In this document: one piece after another, positions 6,269 to 12,788 of the stretch
Numbering within the stretch: the first letter of the stretch is position 1
How the letters are laid out: every line of letters starts with the position of its first letter
From: Candidatus Stahliibacteriota bacterium
GTDB taxonomy: Bacteria; Hydrothermota; Tepidihabitantia; SM23-42
Direction: 5' to 3'
DNA: 12,788 nt
NCBI GenBank assembly: GCA_004376785.1
Contig: SOIY01000180.1
Span: 1 to 12,788 of the forward strand
The notes under the pieces: generated by a model
Told to the model about the DNA's origin: nothing
What the model saw: only the letters and a program-made list of their open reading frames with translations
The model's database searches: none
Translations under genes and position numbers: made by a program

Positions 6269-7270
6269 TCAAAATTGCTCCAAAAATCTAATGTCATTAT
6301 TAAAAAATACTCTGATATCATCTATGATATATTTTATCATTGCTATCCTGTCCACACCCATTCCTAAAGCATAACCTGAATATTTTCTTGGTGAGATCTT
6401 GACATTTTTTAATACCTGAGGATGGACCATTCCGCAGCCACCTAATTCAAGCCAGCCAGTATTTCCGCACACTGCACAGCCATCCCCATCACATATTGTG
6501 CAACTTATTGCCAATTCGCCTGAAGGTTCAGTAAACGGGAAGAATGATGGCCTGAGTTCATATTTTGTTTTAGGTCCGAAAAGGAACTTTACAAGTTCAC
6601 CTAACAACCATTTCAACTCACCAAAAGACACGCCTTCATCAACATACAAAGCTTCTATTTGATGAAAAACTGGGGCATGGCTGGCATCAAATGCATCATA
6701 TCGATAGCACCTGCCCGGACATATGATCTTTATTGGTGGTTTCTGTTTTTCCATAACCCTTATTTGAGTTGGTGATGTATGACTGCGTAGAAGCAGATCT
6801 TCTTTTATATAGAAACTTGAAAACATATCACGGGCTGGATGGTCTTTTGCCATATTCAAAGCTTCAAAATTGTACCAGTCATATTCAATTTCTGGCCCTG
6901 TAGCAACAGAGAAGCCGAAGTTTGTGAAAAAGGTGATCAATTCATTAAATATTTTTGAAAGGGGATGCAAATGGCCAGTATGAGGCACTTTTCCGGGAAG
7001 AAGTAAATCAATGTCTGTTCTGGATTTGATTTTGAATGTACTGAGTCGAACATTCAATTGCTGGGTTAGTTCTTGTTTTATAATATTAATCCTGTTGCCA
7101 TAGATCTTTCTCTGTTCAACTGGAAGTTTGGCAATTTCCCTGAAATAGCTGTTGATTTTGCCCTTTCTTCCCAAATATTTGATCCTTATTGCCTCGAGCG
7201 CATCTTTACCTTTTGTCTGTTCTAATGAACTTTGTATTTCATCTTTCAATATTTTCAGCTGTTCTTCCAT
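6269..7270 (-). CDS. pheS: Phenylalanine-tRNA ligase alpha subunit
   Basis: This is the catalytic alpha subunit that activates phenylalanine and transfers it to tRNA-Phe. The 333-aa product has the N-terminal coiled-coil arm (1-85), the conserved PHTGHLHPL entry (96-104), class II motif 2 around CPGRCYRYDAFDASHAPVFHQ (184-204), and motif 3 at GMGVDRIAM (303-311). Between these lies a four-cysteine knuckle, C257-x2-C260-x4-C265-x2-C268, followed by NTGWLELGGCGMVHP. This is a possible zinc site found in one form of bacterial PheS. The ATG at 7270 shares one base with the rplT stop (TAATG), and only a weak AAGG site precedes it, so translation is probably coupled to rplT. It is followed by a palindrome and pheT. 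Confidence 0.97.
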   Translation of the reverse strand: MEEQLKILKDEIQSSLEQTKGKDALEAIRIKYLGRKGKINSYFREIAKLPVEQRKIYGNRINIIKQELTQQLNVRLSTFKIKSRTDIDLLLPGKVPHTGHLHPLSKIFNELITFFTNFGFSVATGPEIEYDWYNFEALNMAKDHPARDMFSSFYIKEDLLLRSHTSPTQIRVMEKQKPPIKIICPGRCYRYDAFDASHAPVFHQIEALYVDEGVSFGELKWLLGELVKFLFGPKTKYELRPSFFPFTEPSGELAISCTICDGDGCAVCGNTGWLELGGCGMVHPQVLKNVKISPRKYSGYALGMGVDRIAMIKYIIDDIRVFFNNDIRFLEQF

Positions 7271-7641
7271 TAATCTGCCTTTTGTGGCTGTTCTTGACCC
7301 TTACACATCTGTACAAGAGCATTAAATTCGTCTGGATATTCATATGCAAGGGCTGCCAGTGTTTTCCGATCCAGTTCAATATTTTGCTCTTTTAATACAT
7401 GGATAAATTGAGAATACTTCATATTCTGGCTCTGCAACGCGGCATTGATTCGAGTGATCCACAAGGCACGAAAGACTCGCTTTTTGCGTTTGCGTTCGCG
7501 GTAGGCAGAAATCCATCCCTTCATTACTGCTAATCGTGCTGTCTTATATAATTTGTGTTTAGCTCCCCAATAACCTTTTGCAGCCTTTAGCCACTTTTTT
7601 CGCCTTTTCCGTGTATATGGCACATTTCTCGTTCTGGGCAT
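7270..7641 (-). CDS. rplT: 50S ribosomal protein L20
   Basis: L20 binds 23S rRNA early and is needed for large-subunit assembly. In several bacteria it also represses its own operon. The 123-aa product starts MPRTRNVPYTRKRRKKWLKAAKGYWG-like (basic extended N-terminus, residues 1-60), followed by the globular RNA-binding part with RALWITRINAA (58-68). It has a short extra polar tail compared with the usual 115-119 aa. The ATG at 7641 has a strong AAAGGAGAG Shine-Dalgarno. The 59-nt gap after rpmI contains a near-perfect promoter. The stop overlaps the pheS start by one base. Confidence 0.98.
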   Translation of the reverse strand: MPRTRNVPYTRKRRKKWLKAAKGYWGAKHKLYKTARLAVMKGWISAYRERKRKKRVFRALWITRINAALQSQNMKYSQFIHVLKEQNIELDRKTLAALAYEYPDEFNALVQMCKGQEQPQKAD

Positions 7642-7660
7642 AATTTCTCTCCTTTCTCAA

Positions 7661-7688
7661 ATTATAATCATTTTACAAAATTTGTCAA
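7661..7688 (-). promoter_or_regulatory. Internal promoter before rplT
   Basis: On the minus strand, TTGACA (7683-7688), 16 nt, TATAAT (7661-7666): both hexamers match consensus exactly. The start of transcription would fall about 13 nt before the rplT ATG, leaving room for its AAAGGAGAG Shine-Dalgarno, so this one is leadered. It would let rplT-pheS-pheT and downstream genes be expressed apart from thrS-infC-rpmI. Confidence 0.7.
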
Positions 7689-7700
7689 TTATTGCTTAAT

Positions 7701-7892
7701 TTAGACAATAAGGCCCTTTAGTCTTTTTGTATCGGCTTTTGATAACTTAGTTGCCTGGCGGAGTCTCCGTTTCCTTTTTTTGGATTTTGAGGTAAGTAAA
7801 TGCCCCTTACCTGCTCTTCTTCTTGAGATTTTACCACTTTTTCTCTTTTTCACTCTTTTTGCCCAACCTCTTTTTGTTTTCTGTTTAGCCAT
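7701..7892 (-). CDS. rpmI: 50S ribosomal protein L35
   Basis: L35 is a small, very basic protein of the large ribosomal subunit. The 63-aa product is close to the usual 64-66 aa, with the conserved KTKRGWAKRVKKRKSGKI N-terminal stretch, RRRAGKGHLLTSKSKKRKRRLR in the middle (about 24-46) and the KRLKGLI C-terminus. The ATG at 7892 has AAAGGAGAT 8 nt upstream, overlapping the infC stop. It lies between infC and rplT, the standard order. Confidence 0.97.
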   Translation of the reverse strand: MAKQKTKRGWAKRVKKRKSGKISRRRAGKGHLLTSKSKKRKRRLRQATKLSKADTKRLKGLIV

Positions 7893-7896
7893 TTAA

Positions 7897-8415
7897 TTAT
7901 CTCCTTTTTTTCTCAGGGAGAAAGGTAACGTGTAATATATTGTGCTCTCGTTTCGGTGGATTTTCAATCTTACCTAATGTTTCAAGATCAACTATCAACT
8001 TTTCTAAAACCTTCATTCCTAAGTTAGCATGCAACATTTCTCTTCCTCTTAAACGTAATGTTACTTTTACACGATCTCCATCCATGAGAAATTCCTTGAC
8101 TTTTGTAAGCTTGACCTGGTAATCGTGTTCGCTAATTTTTAAAGACATCCTCATGCCTCTTCCAGTTGTCCGATGTTGATGTTTTCGTGATGCTCGTTCC
8201 TGCCTTTTCTTTTCATATAGATACTTTCCAAAATCAAGCAGTTTACATACTGGTGGTTTAGCATTTGGAGCAACTTCAACCAAGTCCAATTTACTTTCTC
8301 GCGCCATGTTCATAGCTTCCCTAATATGAAATTCACCGCGCACTTGGCCCTTATCATCAATCAATTTCACTCTTTGAGCTCTGATATCTCTGTTCACTCT
8401 TGGTAATTGCTTAAT
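7897..8415 (-). CDS. infC: Translation initiation factor IF-3, AUU start
   Basis: IF3 binds the 30S subunit, blocks premature 50S joining and checks start codon and initiator tRNA pairing. The product shows the N domain (VNRDIRAQRVKLID, then VEVAPNAKPPVCKLLDFGKYLYE), the lysine-rich linker (EKKRQERASRKHQHR), and the C domain (KISEHDYQVKLTKVKEFL, RLRGREM). I place the start at ATT (8415), giving 172 aa. The Shine-Dalgarno AAGGAGG (8421-8427) lies 5 nt before it, whereas the GTG at 8421 would overlap that Shine-Dalgarno and cannot be used normally. AUU initiation is the hallmark of infC in E. coli, where IF3 represses its own non-canonical start. The start overlaps the thrS stop by 5 nt. Confidence 0.95.
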   Translation of the reverse strand: MKQLPRVNRDIRAQRVKLIDDKGQVRGEFHIREAMNMARESKLDLVEVAPNAKPPVCKLLDFGKYLYEKKRQERASRKHQHRTTGRGMRMSLKISEHDYQVKLTKVKEFLMDGDRVKVTLRLRGREMLHANLGMKVLEKLIVDLETLGKIENPPKREHNILHVTFLPEKKRR

Positions 8416-10309
8416 TGTCACCTCCTTGTTCTTTTTTTGTTAGCTTAAAAAATTCCTTTAAATTCATTTCACCCATATCACCTTTTCCTCGTTTTCTTAC
8501 TGAGACAGTTTTGTTTTCAATTTCTCTTTTACCGACAACCAGAATATAGGGGATTTTTTTGACTTCAGCTTCCCTTATTCGATAATTTATCTTTTCAGAT
8601 TTTTCATTTAACTCTGTCCTCAGGTTTCTACGTAGACATTTTTTATAAACCTTTTCTGCATATTTGTCCTGTTTATTCGTTATGGGCATAACCACAACCT
8701 GAACTGGTGCAAGCCATAGAGGAAAAGCTCCGCCATAATGTTCAATCAAGCAACCTATGAAGCGTTCCAGAGAGCCATAGATTGCTCTGTGGATAACAAC
8801 CACCTCTTTATGTCTGCCATCACGGTCCATGTATTCAATATTGAATCGTTTTGGCAAATTAAAGTCGAATTGCACTGTTGTAGTCTGCCATTCCCTTTCA
8901 AGCGCATCGAGTAGTTTTATGTCAATCTTTGGTCCGTAAAAGACAGCTTCTCCTTCTTGTCTTTTGTACGCCAGATTAACTCTTTTTAAAGCTGATATAA
9001 GTCCTTGTTCAGCACGTTCCCATTCTTCATCATTGCCCATGTACTTACCCTTTTTATCAATGTCACGTACAGAGAGATCAATATTGAATTTCTCAAAACC
9101 AAATTTTCTTAAAATGGTTAAGGTTAATTTCAAAACATTTGTAAGTTCTTGTACAATCTGATCCGGTCGACAAAAAATATGGGCGTCATCCATAGTAAAT
9201 CCGCGAACTCGCAGCAGACCGTGCAGGGTTCCAGAAAGTTCATTTCTATAAACAGCTGCTAATTCAGCATATTTTATAGGTAAATCTTTATAACTGCGAA
9301 TCTTTGATTTATATATTAATATGTGACCCGGACAATTCATTGGTTTAAGAACATATTCTTCATTTTCAACAGGTAGGGTGTACATACTATCACTGTAAAA
9401 ATCATAGTGTCCAGATCGACGCCATAGATGACCTCGGGCAATGTGAGGGGTTGAAATCATTTGATATCCTACGGCATTATGTTCTTTGATCCAATAGTCT
9501 TCTGTAAGTTTCTTTATTATTGTACCTTTTGGATGCCAGTAGATCAATCCTGCGCCAGCTTCGTCAAATATCGAAAAAAGTTCTAATTCACTGCCCAACT
9601 TCCTGTGGTCTCTTCTTTTTGCCTCCTCTATTTTCTTAAGATAATCGTTTAACTCATCATGGGTTGGGAATGCAATGCCGTAGATTCTTGAAAGCATGGG
9701 CTGATTTACATCACCGCGCCAATAGGCTCCTGCAAGACTCAACAATTTAAATGCATGAATAGAACCTGTTCTGGGAACATGAGGGCCTCTACACAGGTCG
9801 ACAAAATTGTTATTACGATACAAACTGAGTTCATCATCATCAATTTCTTTGACTAATTCAGTCTTATATGATTCATTCTGTTTGTTAAAGAATTCAATAG
9901 CAGCTTCTTTTTTCATTATAATCCTCTCAAAAGGTATATCTTGTTTAATGATTTCAGCCATCTTCTTTTCTATTTTCTCAAGATCTTCAGGTGAAAAGGG
10001 TTTTTCTATATCAAAATCATAGTAAAATCCCTGGTCAATTGAAGGTCCGATTGCCAGTTTTGCCTTAGGAAATAATGCTTTTACTGCAATTGCCATTATG
10101 TGGGATGCAGAGTGCCAGTATATTTTTTTACCTTGTTCAGTTGAAAAATCAATCAATTCCATGTCGCAACTTTGAGTAATGTGTGCAGAAAGGTCATATA
10201 ATTCGCCATTTAATTGAGCAGCAAAGACCTCTTTATTGCTTGTTAAATCGCTAATACGCGTACCTTTTTTGACCTCTATGACTTTTCCATTTAACTTGAT
10301 TTTCACCAT
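8411..10309 (-). CDS. thrS: Threonine-tRNA ligase
   Basis: ThrRS charges tRNA-Thr and edits mis-charged serine. The 632-aa product (start at ATG 10309) has the TGS domain (1-60), the N2 editing domain with HSASH (66-70) and CRGPH (173-177), and the class II core. Motif 2 falls in YRNELSGTLHGLLRVRGF (354-371). The expected catalytic zinc ligands are C326 in MNCPGH, H377 in DDAHIF and H507 in VIHRAIYGS. The anticodon-binding domain follows from about 530. A longer reading frame opens at ATG 10336, but that ATG lies between the -35 and -10 boxes of the promoter. TGS domains normally begin as in MVKIKLNG, so 10309 is preferred; GTG at 10306 is also possible. It is the first gene of the minus-strand cluster. 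No T-box or leader is possible at this start. Confidence 0.96.
   Translation of the reverse strand: MVKIKLNGKVIEVKKGTRISDLTSNKEVFAAQLNGELYDLSAHITQSCDMELIDFSTEQGKKIYWHSASHIMAIAVKALFPKAKLAIGPSIDQGFYYDFDIEKPFSPEDLEKIEKKMAEIIKQDIPFERIIMKKEAAIEFFNKQNESYKTELVKEIDDDELSLYRNNNFVDLCRGPHVPRTGSIHAFKLLSLAGAYWRGDVNQPMLSRIYGIAFPTHDELNDYLKKIEEAKRRDHRKLGSELELFSIFDEAGAGLIYWHPKGTIIKKLTEDYWIKEHNAVGYQMISTPHIARGHLWRRSGHYDFYSDSMYTLPVENEEYVLKPMNCPGHILIYKSKIRSYKDLPIKYAELAAVYRNELSGTLHGLLRVRGFTMDDAHIFCRPDQIVQELTNVLKLTLTILRKFGFEKFNIDLSVRDIDKKGKYMGNDEEWERAEQGLISALKRVNLAYKRQEGEAVFYGPKIDIKLLDALEREWQTTTVQFDFNLPKRFNIEYMDRDGRHKEVVVIHRAIYGSLERFIGCLIEHYGGAFPLWLAPVQVVVMPITNKQDKYAEKVYKKCLRRNLRTELNEKSEKINYRIREAEVKKIPYILVVGKREIENKTVSVRKRGKGDMGEMNLKEFFKLTKKEQGGDN
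8413..8427 (-). promoter_or_regulatory. Shine-Dalgarno and AUU start of infC
   Basis: On the minus strand, AAGGAGG (8421-8427), five bases (TGACA), then ATT (8413-8415), in frame with IF3. No ATG lies near. The site is embedded in the last codons of thrS (whose TAA is 8411-8413). In E. coli this combination makes infC translation fall as IF3 rises. Confidence 0.8.
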
Positions 10310-10315
10310 ATTGCA

Positions 10316-10343
10316 ATTATAAATTATTTTTTTCATTTGTCAA
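10316..10343 (-). promoter_or_regulatory. Consensus promoter of thrS, leaderless type
   Basis: On the minus strand, TTGACA (10338-10343), 16 nt, TATAAT (10316-10321): exact consensus in both boxes. Six nt (TGCAAT or its offset) separate the -10 from ATG 10309, so transcription should begin at about the A of the start codon. No Shine-Dalgarno exists. This is likely the main promoter for the whole translation/division cluster. Confidence 0.75.
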
Positions 10344-10440
10344 TAGTTATACTGCTGACATTTGTTATTAGGTTAGGGTTTGGAAGCCAGAATAAGAAAT
10401 CCTGCATCCATACCCATACCAATCTTCCATACGTATCGTC

Positions 10441-10468
10441 TTGACTTCCAGCCCTTCTTAATTATAAT
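10441..10468 (+). promoter_or_regulatory. Promoter of the EamA-glmU-cmk operon, leaderless type
   Basis: TTGACT (10441-10446), 16 nt, TATAAT (10463-10468), then CACTT and ATG 10474. The geometry is nearly identical to the divergent thrS promoter 137 nt away, and there is no Shine-Dalgarno. The -35 overlaps an imperfect inverted repeat (10376-10391 with 10439-10453) that could bind a regulator. Confidence 0.7.
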
Positions 10469-10473
10469 CACTT

Positions 10474-10875
10474 ATGGATTACATTAAATATGCATTTATT
10501 GCCATGGTTGGCTGGGGTTTCTGGGCGATTGGTAGTAAAATAATGACCCGTTATTTTAATACTGTAAGTACCTCATTCTGGATATCTTTATGGGCGATTA
10601 TTTTTTTATCACTTTACATAATTTTCAGAAAGAATTTAATGATAAATAAATATGTTTTTTATGCCCTGCCGATTGGATTTATTTCTTTATTTGCAATCCT
10701 TGCATTCTATAAGGCATTAAAAATTGGCCCTATTTCAGTTGTCGTACCATTGACAAATATGTATGTTATTTTTCCTGTGCTTTTTGGTTTTATTGTGCTC
10801 AAAGAAGCAATAACGCTTACAAGAATTATTGGCATAATATGTGCAGTCTTAGCGACTATTTTTCTCTCATTATGA
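10474..10875 (+). CDS. Half-size EamA/DMT-family transporter
   Basis: A 133-aa membrane protein with about five hydrophobic helices (near 3-22, 33-51, 60-82, 86-108, 114-131). It matches a single EamA repeat of the drug/metabolite transporter superfamily: GWGFWAIGSKI in the first helix, AFYKALKIGPISVVVPL in the middle (78-94) and FGFIVLKEAITLTRIIGI at the end of the repeat. Full EamA proteins have two repeats (about 290 aa, ten helices), so this one probably works as a dimer, like SMR-type transporters. The substrate cannot be told. The ATG at 10474 sits 5 nt after the -10. Its TGA overlaps the next gene's ATG (ATGA), so the following GlmU-like protein is co-translated. Function beside wall-precursor synthesis is unknown. 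Confidence 0.85.
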   Translation: MDYIKYAFIAMVGWGFWAIGSKIMTRYFNTVSTSFWISLWAIIFLSLYIIFRKNLMINKYVFYALPIGFISLFAILAFYKALKIGPISVVVPLTNMYVIFPVLFGFIVLKEAITLTRIIGIICAVLATIFLSL

Positions 10876-12026
10876 AAGTAATTATCTACGAAAAAAACAC
10901 TGAATTTTTTTATCCTTTAACCAATCTATTCCCACAATTCAATTTAAGAATTGGCATGAAATCGATTGCAGAGAATATTAAGTATTATTTTGCGGGATTA
11001 AAAGTTGATTATATTGGTCGCGATATTTTTAAATTTAAGAAGCTTAATACAAAAAAACCAAGTTTATATTTATCCGGTCAATGTATAATCACAAAAAAAA
11101 TCGATTTTCCCAAAGAAGAAGCAAAATTCCTTATTGGATCAAAACCAGTAGGTTTTATAAAATATAAGCCACCATTCCCAAACAGCCTTAAAGAAATAGA
11201 TAAGATTTTAAAAACTATTAAAAGAACCCATAAACTCTCTGGTTTTATTTTGAATAATATATGCGACTTAATTAAATATAACGAACCTATGATGATTCAC
11301 CATTTCAAAATGAACACCATGAAGAGTAAAGTGATTAAAGAAATTTCTATTATTGGTAATAGGAAAAATGTGTATGTGGCAAAAGATGCCATTATTTATA
11401 ATCTGGTGTGCATTGATGTCTCAGAGGGACCGGTTTATATAGATAAAGGTGCAGTAATTCGACCGTTTACAACCATTATTGGTCCCTCATACATTGGTCC
11501 TGGTACAATAGTTGATCGGGCAAAGATCATAAAGTCAAGCATAGGTCCTGTATGCCGTATTGGCGGTGAAGTAGAAGCAAGTATTTTTCAGGGTTATTCA
11601 AATAAATGTCATGAGGGTTTTATGGGTCACTCATTTATTGGAGAATGGGTAAACTTAGGAGCCCTTACCACTAATTCGGATCTAAAAAATAATTATGGTA
11701 TAGTGCGGGTATCATATGGGAAAAAGAGAATAGATTCAGGCATGATAAAATTAGGATGTTTTATTGGTGATCATACAAAGACAGGAATTGGTACCTTGAT
11801 TCCTACTGGGGCAGTAATTGGCAGTTTTGTAAACTTTTTTGGCGGTGGAATGATGCCTGGATTTGTTCCTTGTTTTAAATGGTTGACTGCAGAAAAACAA
11901 GAGGATTATAAAATTGAAAAAGCAATTGCTGCGGCAAAAACAGTGATGGAAAGAAGAAATATGAAGATGTCAAAACAGTATGAAGATTTAATCAGAATAA
12001 GCTACAAATGGCGAAATTTGTCGTAG
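10872..12026 (+). CDS. Alternate GlmU: sugar-1-phosphate nucleotidyltransferase/acetyltransferase
   Basis: A 384-aa two-domain protein resembling the Bacteroidota-type alternate GlmU. That family is proposed to make UDP-N-acetylglucosamine from glucosamine-1-phosphate by acetyl and uridyl transfer. The N-terminal part has YPLTNLFPQFNLRIGMKSI (14-32), matching the family's PLT...RIG signature. The classical GlmU LAAGxGTRM loop is absent. The C-terminal part is a left-handed beta helix of hexapeptide repeats (about 165-330), with GGEVEASIFQGYSNK (231-245), HEGFMGHSFIGEWVNLGA (247-264) and TNSDLKNNYG (267-276). The start is ATG 10872, overlapping the upstream stop by 4 nt, with no Shine-Dalgarno. 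A frame extended to 10839 would overlap the transporter by 37 nt. The end overlaps cmk by 19 nt. Exact sugar specificity is inferred. Confidence 0.85.
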   Translation: MKVIIYEKNTEFFYPLTNLFPQFNLRIGMKSIAENIKYYFAGLKVDYIGRDIFKFKKLNTKKPSLYLSGQCIITKKIDFPKEEAKFLIGSKPVGFIKYKPPFPNSLKEIDKILKTIKRTHKLSGFILNNICDLIKYNEPMMIHHFKMNTMKSKVIKEISIIGNRKNVYVAKDAIIYNLVCIDVSEGPVYIDKGAVIRPFTTIIGPSYIGPGTIVDRAKIIKSSIGPVCRIGGEVEASIFQGYSNKCHEGFMGHSFIGEWVNLGALTTNSDLKNNYGIVRVSYGKKRIDSGMIKLGCFIGDHTKTGIGTLIPTGAVIGSFVNFFGGGMMPGFVPCFKWLTAEKQEDYKIEKAIAAAKTVMERRNMKMSKQYEDLIRISYKWRNLS

Positions 12027-12709
12027 CAATTGACGGCGGGGCAGGATCAGGTAAGAGTACTACAGCAAAAGCAGTTGCCAAAAGATTAAAGTTTTTCTAT
12101 CTTGATACTGGTGCAATGTATCGTGCAGCTACGTTAAAATATCTGCGGTGCGGTGGTAGTACAGATAATATTGACACGGCACTCGTAAGAGAAATCATAA
12201 AACATACAGTAATCAACCTGCGACAGGAGGGTTCTAAAATTCTTGTTTTTTTGGATAACAAGGATGTTACACTTGAAATTAGAACTACACCAGTGAATAA
12301 TTTCGTTTCGCCGATTTCTGCTCTTCCTGAAATACGTGAGTGGATGGTGCAGAAACAACGAGAGGTAGCCGAGGGTAAAAACGTAATTTGTGAAGGCAGG
12401 GATATTGGAACTGTGGTATTCCCGGATGCTCAGGTGAAGATTTATATGCAGGCTGATTTAAAAATCAGGGCACAGCGGCGGCAGAAAGAATTAGATGAAA
12501 AAAACATAGAGGCAGATTTTAATAAAGTTGTAGAAAATCTAAAATTCCGGGACAAATATGATTCAAACCGGGTCCATTCACCATTAAAAAAGGCTGAGGA
12601 TGCCATTATTCTTGATACAACAGATATCACCATTGAGCAAGAAGTCGATTTTGTTGAAAAGATAGTACGAGAGAGGTTGAAAGAAATACCTAAAATCCAA
12701 AATACCTAA
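12008..12709 (+). CDS. cmk: Cytidylate kinase
   Basis: This enzyme phosphorylates CMP and dCMP with ATP in pyrimidine salvage and recycling. The 233-aa product has the P-loop GGAGSGKST (10-18), LDTGAMYRAAT for substrate binding (32-42), the CMP-kinase insert, VSPISALPEIREWMV (100-114), the signature EGRDIGTVVFPDA (129-141) and the lid region RDKYDSNR (181-188). Length is normal (220-230 aa). The ATG at 12008 lies within the end of the GlmU-like gene (19-nt overlap) with no clear Shine-Dalgarno, so it is likely reached by translational coupling. The last codons run into an AT-rich stretch with CCTAAA repeated three times (12688-12718). In many bacteria plsC, ispH or rpsA follow cmk; none is visible before the window ends. 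Confidence 0.96.
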   Translation: MAKFVVAIDGGAGSGKSTTAKAVAKRLKFFYLDTGAMYRAATLKYLRCGGSTDNIDTALVREIIKHTVINLRQEGSKILVFLDNKDVTLEIRTTPVNNFVSPISALPEIREWMVQKQREVAEGKNVICEGRDIGTVVFPDAQVKIYMQADLKIRAQRRQKELDEKNIEADFNKVVENLKFRDKYDSNRVHSPLKKAEDAIILDTTDITIEQEVDFVEKIVRERLKEIPKIQNT

Positions 12710-12788
12710 ATGCCTAAAGAGATATTCTGGTTAATTGGTGTGGGGGTAAATCGTTAAATAGAATATAGAATTAGATGTGGTGTAAATT

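Noticed and set aside
8416..8421. GTG start for infC at 8421
   Set aside because: The G of GTG is the last base of the Shine-Dalgarno AAGGAGG, leaving no spacing; ATT 8415 has ideal spacing.
10310..10336. Longer thrS start at ATG 10336
   Set aside because: This ATG lies between the consensus -35 and -10 boxes, has no Shine-Dalgarno, and adds nine residues before a normal TGS-domain start.
3647..10473. T-box or attenuator leaders before thrS or pheS
   Set aside because: thrS is predicted leaderless and pheS overlaps rplT, so there is no room for either.
12710..12757. Start of a gene after cmk (ATG directly after the cmk stop, 15 codons)
   Set aside because: The frame closes at TAA after 15 codons and the following frames show nothing recognisable; a broken gene cannot be shown from 79 bases.

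Overview
The window is AT-rich bacterial chromosome carrying mostly core genes. It shows no phage, plasmid or biosynthetic cluster. The gene complement and order are thrS-infC-rpmI-rplT-pheS-pheT, then a ZapB-like gene, zapA, 6S RNA and rny. Together with a Bacteroidota-type 'alternate' GlmU, this suggests an uncultivated Gram-negative-type lineage near the FCB group, such as candidate division WOR-3/Stahlbacteria. That placement is a guess from family resemblance, not a measurement. The promoters are classical -35/-10 elements, which argues against a true Bacteroidota.

Layout: (1) 1-163 is an edge stretch with no supportable gene. (2) yidD (-) and a CPBP-family membrane protein (+) diverge from a palindromic MITE-like element at 558-663. 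Its two ends carry outward -35-like hexamers. (3) CPBP and rny converge on 1352-1603, which holds an unusual array of GCAGTATC words separated by variable small hairpins. The array points away from each gene and so is mirror-symmetric. (4) 1604-10309 is one long minus-strand cluster: thrS, infC, rpmI, rplT, pheS, pheT, a 58-aa coiled-coil ZapB-like gene, zapA, 6S RNA and rny. It serves translation (two aminoacyl-tRNA synthetases, IF3, L35, L20), division-ring assembly (ZapB-like, ZapA), RNA polymerase control (6S RNA) and mRNA decay (RNase Y). (5) 10474-12709 is a plus-strand operon of overlapping genes: a half-size EamA transporter, an alternate GlmU and cytidylate kinase. The last 79 bases hold nothing recognisable.

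The most notable result is regulatory. Four gene starts that open transcription units (yidD, CPBP, thrS, EamA) each lie 5-6 nt after a -10 box with no Shine-Dalgarno. Each -10 box lies exactly 16 nt after a TTGAxx -35 box. This predicts leaderless mRNAs. Genes inside the large operon mostly have good Shine-Dalgarno sites instead. One internal promoter, before rplT, has the same 16-nt spacing but a leadered start. The thrS promoter moves the true start to 10309, and the Shine-Dalgarno of infC moves its start to a rare AUU codon at 8415, as in classical IF3 autoregulation.
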